Both the position numbers and the translations under genes were made by a program. A stretch of 9,745 nt of DNA. Source: a bacterium (GTDB taxonomy: Bacteria > ARS69). The stretch lies in contig JALGZO010000304.1 of assembly GCA_025774865.1 (NCBI GenBank), forward strand, positions 1 to 9,745. The letters run 5' to 3'. The notes under the pieces were generated by a model, which saw nothing but the letters and a program-made list of their open reading frames with translations, was not told the DNA's origin and did not search any database. Below, piece after piece: positions 6,520 through 9,745 of this stretch; the stretch's first letter is position 1; each line of letters begins with the position of its first letter.

Positions 6520-7030
6520 AAACGCCCCGGGCAAGCACCACATCGTCGATCCAGACGGTGCCTCCGCCCTCCACGACGACGTTGAGCTTGACGCGGTTCG
6601 GGTTCTCGCCCTCCTTCAGGAAGAAGGGGGTCTCCTGCGTCGTCCATTCGTTCGATCCCGTGAGCGGCGCATGCAACGCCCGCGAAAAGTACTCGCCCTT
6701 GCCCGGGAATTCGCACCACATTTCGAGATACGCTTGGCCCTGCACGTCCTCCGTGCGGATCTTCGCGCGGTACACTATCCGCGTATCTTCCACGTCAATG
6801 CCTTCGATCTCGTAGAGCCTGAACGTCGTGGTTTCCGTCGCGGTCAATCGGAGGGCGCCACCGTCGTCGGCCGTGATCTCCTCGTCGAACTCGACCCCCG
6901 ACCGCGTGACGACGTCCTGCATCCCGTGAATCGGGTAACGGTGCACCACTTCCTCCCCGGCCGGCTTCCGAGAGCAGCCGAGTCCACCGACGAGCCCCAG
7001 CGCCACGATCGTCACGACAACGGTTCGCAT
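6518..7030 (-). CDS. Small lipoprotein with jelly-roll/carbohydrate-binding-like C-terminus
   Basis: The product is 170 residues from the ATG at 7030. An upstream in-frame GTG at 7045 would make the ribosome binding site part of the coding region, so I reject it. MRTVVVTIVALGLVGGLGC is a short lipoprotein signal with Cys19 as the lipid-attached residue. The lipobox (G-L-G-C) has Gly instead of Leu at -3, so lipidation is probable, not certain. The mature part is rich in beta strands (TFRLYEIEGI, VYRAKIRT, AYLEMWCEF) and ends in a WIDDVVLARG strand. That IDDVxL ending is typical of jelly-roll ligand-binding modules of the CBM type found beside extracellular enzymes. There are no catalytic motifs. 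It lies between the DUF72 gene (11 nt upstream) and the Asp-box gene (15 nt downstream), so it is likely to act in the envelope with the latter. I do not recognise a named family. Confidence 0.8.
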   Translation of the reverse strand: MRTVVVTIVALGLVGGLGCSRKPAGEEVVHRYPIHGMQDVVTRSGVEFDEEITADDGGALRLTATETTTFRLYEIEGIDVEDTRIVYRAKIRTEDVQGQAYLEMWCEFPGKGEYFSRALHAPLTGSNEWTTQETPFFLKEGENPNRVKLNVVVEGGGTVWIDDVVLARGV

Positions 7031-7036
7031 CTTCCC

Positions 7037-7042
7037 CCTCCT
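7037..7042 (-). promoter_or_regulatory. Perfect AGGAGG Shine-Dalgarno that decides the lipoprotein start
   Basis: AGGAGG lies six bases before the ATG at 7030 and overlaps the TGA stop of the DUF72 gene (7042-7044). Because the alternative GTG at 7045 lies upstream of this site, the ATG is the start. Confidence 0.85.
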
Positions 7043-7746
7043 CACGTGGATCCAGCCAGCTCCAGGAACTTCGTCGCGAGCGCGGGGCCCGCTCCTTCAT
7101 CCTCGTGCTTGAAGAACACGAATGCATCGGACCAACCCTGTGTGCTCACCTGCTTCCCCCATTCCGCGAGCTCCGCGTCAGAGTACTCCGGACGTCGGAG
7201 CCGAAGATAGCCCCAGGAGGCCGTACTCACCAAAGGGGTGGAAGACTCTTCGCCCGTGTCCGCCACGCAGATCGCGCAGTTCCTTCTGCGCAGCGCGTCG
7301 AAGACTTCGTCATCGAACCAGCTCGCGTGTCGGAACTCGAACGCGGCGCGCGTCTCATCGGTCAGGTGCTCCAGGAAACCCTCGAGACGCTCGACGTCCT
7401 TCTTCATATAGGGTGGCAACTGGAAGAGGATGACTCCGAGCCGCTCACTCAGAGCCTTCGAGGTGCGAAGCAGATAGTCCGTCTCCTCTGCGGCTTCCTT
7501 CAACCGTTTCATGTGGGTGATGCGGCGCGACGCCTTCAGCGAGAATCGAAACGTGTCGGGCACCTGATCCGCCCACGCCTCGAGGACACTCGTCTTCGGC
7601 ATGCGGTAGAACGTGTTGTTGATCTCGACGGCCGGGAGTCGCTCGCCGTAGTAGCGAAGCATGTCCTTCGCGGCAAGATCTTCAGGGTAAAAGCTCCCCT
7701 TCCACTCCTTGTAGCTGTAGCCGCTCGTCCCCACGCACAGATTCAT
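7042..7746 (-). CDS. DUF72 (YecE-like) family protein
   Basis: This 234-residue TIM-barrel-type protein has all the DUF72 landmarks. They are GTSGYSYKEWKGSFYP (6-21), VEINNTFYRMP (40-50), FRFSLKASRRITH (66-78), LGVILFQLPP (103-112), FEFRHASW (136-143), CVADTGE (160-166) and a terminal FFKHEDEGAGPALA (211-224). The last block differs slightly from the more common FNN...GxAPxNA form but occupies the same place. Length is usual for the family (230-290), at the short end. The function of DUF72 is not established; the fold and conserved polar residues suggest binding of a phosphorylated or nucleic-acid ligand, but that is inference. It has no signal peptide and is cytoplasmic, unlike its neighbours. 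The start ATG at 7746 follows a GGGGTGA. The repeat-protein gene ends 50 bp upstream, with no promoter visible in between. Confidence 0.93.
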   Translation of the reverse strand: MNLCVGTSGYSYKEWKGSFYPEDLAAKDMLRYYGERLPAVEINNTFYRMPKTSVLEAWADQVPDTFRFSLKASRRITHMKRLKEAAEETDYLLRTSKALSERLGVILFQLPPYMKKDVERLEGFLEHLTDETRAAFEFRHASWFDDEVFDALRRRNCAICVADTGEESSTPLVSTASWGYLRLRRPEYSDAELAEWGKQVSTQGWSDAFVFFKHEDEGAGPALATKFLELAGST

Positions 7747-7796
7747 GGCTCACCCCGACGGTTCGTCCGCGTCTGGTCCGCCTGACCCGCCGCGCG

Positions 7797-8315
7797 TCAG
7801 AACTGCCAGTTCACGATCGGCATGAACTTGAACTTCGCCTGCCCGGTCGCGAAGTTGAGGATGCCGATCTGCAGACCGTTGAGATCGCCCGTCACGTTGA
7901 CCGCCCCGAGCTGCAGGCCGCGGGCCGATTCCGACTTGTTGACGAGTCCGAACTGGATACCCTCGAGGCTCCCACTCTCCGTGTAGAGTCCGCTCTGAAA
8001 TCCGACGAACGCTCCCTTCGTGATGCTCACGAAGTGATCCTGCCAGCCGGTGAAGTCGCCCTCCACGTAGCCTACCCCACCCCACTGGACACCCGCCACT
8101 GAGCCCGAGGTTCGGCTGACGAGCCCGATGTCCACCCCCGTGAGGTCGACATTGTAACCGTAGAGAAGGCTCAGCCGGAGCCCTTTGACCGACGTGGTGT
8201 TTTCGAAGATCTGCACCGGATCGAAGAGCGAGAGCTGGACCTGCTTTTCCTCGGAGGCCTGCGCGGCTGAGGCAGCGATGAAGACGGCCGCCGCGGCGAA
8301 GACGATATTGCGCAT
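7797..8315 (-). CDS. Exported repeat protein of the LA_2272 surface-repeat type
   Basis: The product is 172 residues from the ATG at 8315. In-frame starts further upstream overlap the promoter and would precede the signal peptide, so I discard them. MRNIVFAAAAVFIAASAAQA is a classical Sec signal peptide with cleavage after AQA. From residue 45 there are eight back-to-back units, each opening with G-[hydrophobic]-[Q/D/R], at G45, G60, G75, G90, G105, G119, G133 and G147. The period is 15 residues for the first units and 14 for the later ones, with a consensus like GLQxGLVNxxxG. This matches what is annotated as the LA_2272 surface repeat family. The protein ends in NWQF, an aromatic C-terminal residue typical of outer-membrane beta proteins. 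I infer a beta-solenoid or small barrel at the outer membrane or cell surface; the ligand is unknown. It is the first gene of the four-gene unit and has its own promoter at 8344-8372. Confidence 0.85.
   Translation of the reverse strand: MRNIVFAAAAVFIAASAAQASEEKQVQLSLFDPVQIFENTTSVKGLRLSLLYGYNVDLTGVDIGLVSRTSGSVAGVQWGGVGYVEGDFTGWQDHFVSITKGAFVGFQSGLYTESGSLEGIQFGLVNKSESARGLQLGAVNVTGDLNGLQIGILNFATGQAKFKFMPIVNWQF
7833..8183 (-). repeat. Eight 14-15-residue coding repeats
   Basis: The segment codes for residues 45-161 of the surface-repeat protein. Glycines at 45, 60, 75, 90, 105, 119, 133 and 147 mark the unit starts. The DNA copies have diverged; the periodicity is clear only in protein sequence. 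Confidence 0.85.
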
Positions 8316-8321
8316 CACGAA

Positions 8322-8326
8322 CTCCT
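8322..8326 (-). promoter_or_regulatory. Shine-Dalgarno of the surface-repeat gene
   Basis: AGGAG lies six bases before the ATG at 8315 and selects this start, which places the signal peptide exactly at the N-terminus. Confidence 0.8.
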
Positions 8327-8343
8327 GGGGAAAGGGGGACGTC

Positions 8344-8372
8344 ATGCTAGGTTGGGGCCGCGGCATTGTCAA
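8344..8372 (-). promoter_or_regulatory. Near-consensus sigma-70-type promoter of the four-gene unit
   Basis: On the minus strand there is a perfect -35 hexamer TTGACA (8367-8372), a 17-bp spacer (8350-8366) and a -10 hexamer TAGCAT (8344-8349, four of six consensus bases). Transcription would start near 8337, giving a leader of roughly 20 bases with the AGGAG site. The -35 overlaps the TGA stop of the glycosyltransferase gene (8369-8371). It stands out in a region where other intergenic spacers show no such pair. Confidence 0.75.
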
Positions 8373-9745
8373 CGGACCCGCGGAACGTCGAAGTCGCGCA
8401 GGCGCGCCTGCGCTTCCGCATGGTCGGGTTCGAGTTCGAGCACCCGCTCCAGGAGGCCGCGCGCCACGGCGGTCCGGTCTTCCTCCGGCCGGGCGGCGTG
8501 CGTTTCGACGAGCACGCGGGCCGCGTCGAGTAAGACGTCCGGGAAGTCGTCGCGGACGCGGAGTGAGCGCCGAAACGACTCCACCGACTCTTCCGTTCTA
8601 CCCAGGTCGAAGAGAGCTCGTCCCAGATCCGCGAGAACGTCCGCGTCCTCCGGACGGTCCTCCAGCGCGTCGCTCAACGCGGCCGCGGCGGAATCCGGGC
8701 GGCCGAGCCGCAGGAATGCGCGGCCACGGAGCGCCAGGAGATCCCCGTCTCCCGCCTTCAGCTCGAGCCCGAGGGCCGTGACCTCGACCGCGCGGCGATC
8801 GTCCCCCGCTTCGAGCGCCAACGCCGCATAGCCCACGTATGACTCCACGCGCGAAGGATCTTCCTGAAACGACCCCACCCACCACCGCGCCGCCTCTTCC
8901 AGCTCGCCACGCTCCTCGTAGACGAACGCCACGCGCTCCATCTCCTCGGCGAAGCCGCCGGGCTCCGACACGTCCTGGTGGACGATCATCGCCGCGGCTA
9001 CGACGCCGGCGACCGCGATCGCTGCGGCCCGGCGCTGGTCGGAGCGAAGCCAGCCGACGATCCGGACGAGCGCGTACGCGGCGAATCCGATGAGAAACGG
9101 AACGACCGGCAAGCGGTAGCGGCTGCCCACGACCGTGAGAACGACCGCGAGGCCCTGCGGCACCGCGAACGCGTACAGGAGCCACGGTCGCCGGGGCCCG
9201 ATCACCCCGAGGACGAGCCCGACGATCGCTAGCGGCCCGACCCAGCCGAAGTCCGGCAGCCACGGCGCGCTCTGGAGCGGCGCGAATCGATCGAAGAAGT
9301 ACGGCGACATGATCACTCGCAGCTCGCGCTCGTGAAAGAACAAGAACAGCTTGCGGAACTGGAGAGCCGCGAACGCCACCGGATCGTCACGAAGAAATTC
9401 GAGCACGCGATCGCGGAAGTAGGCTTCGTGCTCCGGCAGCGTCTTCGCGCCACCCTCCCGCTCCGGCTCGAAGCTCAGACGATCCCAATCCCGCCCGGGG
9501 CGAATTGTGTGGTAGCCAGCTGCTTCGGGGCGGTTGCCCAGATAGAGGTTGATCGCCATGTGGTGCCGCAGCGCGAACATCCCGCTGAGCTGATGGTTGC
9601 GCACGAGAACGGGAGTCGCCACCACGGCGACCGCCGCGAGCAGCGGCCACGTCCGGACCAGGCGGGAGGGCCACCGGCCGCGTTCCGTCGCGGCTACGAA
9701 CCACAGGAGAAAGGGCAATGAGAAGAGCGCATTCGGTCGGGTGAT
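8369..9745 (-). CDS. PMT/ArnT-like membrane glycosyltransferase with C-terminal TPR domain, 5' end cut by window edge
   Basis: The frame is open to the right edge (the first readable residues are ITRPNALFSL), and 458 residues are visible. A leucine codon TTG at 9718 could be mistaken for a start, but the TRPNAL motif before it is the usual continuation of this family. Numbering from the edge, membrane segments lie near 5-18, 31-48, 167-183, 187-206, 212-232 and 240-256. The loop between the second and third holds RNHQLSG...INLYLGNRPEAAGY, the extracytoplasmic GN-P block of PMT/GT39-like enzymes, and SRYRLPVVPF (208-217) is another family signature. Residues 266-449 are helical repeats matching TPRs. 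Such enzymes transfer a sugar from a polyprenyl-phosphate donor on the periplasmic face of the inner membrane; the catalytic N-terminal Asp-containing loop lies outside the window. The TPR tail probably recruits a partner or acceptor. The gene ends just inside the promoter of the next unit. Confidence 0.88.
   Translation of the reverse strand: MTRPNALFSLPFLLWFVAATERGRWPSRLVRTWPLLAAVAVVATPVLVRNHQLSGMFALRHHMAINLYLGNRPEAAGYHTIRPGRDWDRLSFEPEREGGAKTLPEHEAYFRDRVLEFLRDDPVAFAALQFRKLFLFFHERELRVIMSPYFFDRFAPLQSAPWLPDFGWVGPLAIVGLVLGVIGPRRPWLLYAFAVPQGLAVVLTVVGSRYRLPVVPFLIGFAAYALVRIVGWLRSDQRRAAAIAVAGVVAAAMIVHQDVSEPGGFAEEMERVAFVYEERGELEEAARWWVGSFQEDPSRVESYVGYAALALEAGDDRRAVEVTALGLELKAGDGDLLALRGRAFLRLGRPDSAAAALSDALEDRPEDADVLADLGRALFDLGRTEESVESFRRSLRVRDDFPDVLLDAARVLVETHAARPEEDRTAVARGLLERVLELEPDHAEAQARLRDFDVPRVR
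8372..8950 (-). repeat. TPR-coding region of the glycosyltransferase
   Basis: About five helical pairs follow the last membrane segment. Typical TPR positions are seen in ALALEAGDDRRAVEV, GRAFLRLGRPDSAAAAL and GRALFDLGRTEESVESF, each about 34 residues apart. The final unit is less regular and includes a longer insert (ARPEEDRTA). Confidence 0.75.

Noticed and set aside
7031-7045. GTG start for the lipoprotein giving five extra residues
   Set aside because: These codons are the ribosome binding site itself (AGGAGG), and the signal peptide fits the ATG at 7030.
7782-7800. Hairpin CTGAC/GTCAG with an extended GC stem at the end of the surface-repeat gene
   Set aside because: One mismatch in the stem and no U-run after it on the transcribed strand; it is not a convincing terminator, although an RNA-processing or stabilising role cannot be excluded.
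8316-8372. Longer N-terminus for the surface-repeat protein, starting up to 8372
   Set aside because: It would place 19 residues ahead of a complete signal peptide and overlap the promoter hexamers and spacer; the AGGAG site supports 8315.
1-9745. Search for a defence system, CRISPR array, transposase, tRNA or riboswitch
   Set aside because: No direct-repeat array, transposase or integrase motif, tRNA-like cloverleaf or known riboswitch core was recognised on reading both strands; no dedicated search tool could be run.

Overview
The window is a gene-dense, GC-rich bacterial segment with no rRNA, tRNA, CRISPR array or insertion sequence that I can see. A Sec signal peptide, a lipoprotein, an outer-membrane-type repeat protein ending in Phe and a large Asp-box (BNR/sortilin-like) exported protein point to a diderm (Gram-negative) bacterium. 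The gene set, with its large WD40/BNR 'glycosyl hydrolase-like' protein, DUF72, DUF2277, DUF2461 and a PMT-type glycosyltransferase with TPRs, is what one meets in Acidobacteriota and neighbouring soil or sediment phyla. That taxonomic guess is inference only.

Layout, left to right. (1) 1-1877, all on the minus strand: a serine-racemase/threonine-dehydratase-like PLP enzyme (853-1818), then DUF2277 (611-820), then DUF2461 (1-614, running off the left edge). DUF2277 and DUF2461 overlap by an ATGA stop/start. Just upstream of the PLP enzyme is an 85-codon methyltransferase fragment (1874-2131) that ends before the domain is complete. (2) 2224-3181, plus strand: an apparently exported SAM-methyltransferase-fold protein with a His-rich segment, followed by a 62-residue protein ending in a CxxC pair. 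(3) 3185-8315, minus strand: a compact four-gene unit reading from a near-consensus sigma-70-type promoter at 8344-8372. It holds a 14-15-residue-repeat surface protein (LA_2272-like), a DUF72 protein, a small lipoprotein and a 1105-residue Asp-box repeat protein. Two of its junctions have the ribosome binding site overlapping the preceding stop codon. (4) 8369-9745, minus strand: the C-terminal part of a multi-pass PMT/ArnT-like glycosyltransferase fused to a TPR tail, running off the right edge.

How they may work together. Region 3 looks like an envelope-directed unit: three of its four products carry export signals, while the DUF72 protein has none. Region 1 is a metabolic/housekeeping group with no obvious joint pathway. 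The plus-strand pair and the four-gene unit converge with only three bases between their stop codons.

Non-coding space is small. The largest gap is about 92 bp (2132-2223), and no gene-free stretch exceeds 300 bases. I do not see a clear defence or mobile system. The most distinctive items are the strictly periodic repeat protein with its strong promoter, the decayed methyltransferase with its overlapping start/stop chain, and the secreted methyltransferase plus CxxC mini-protein pair.
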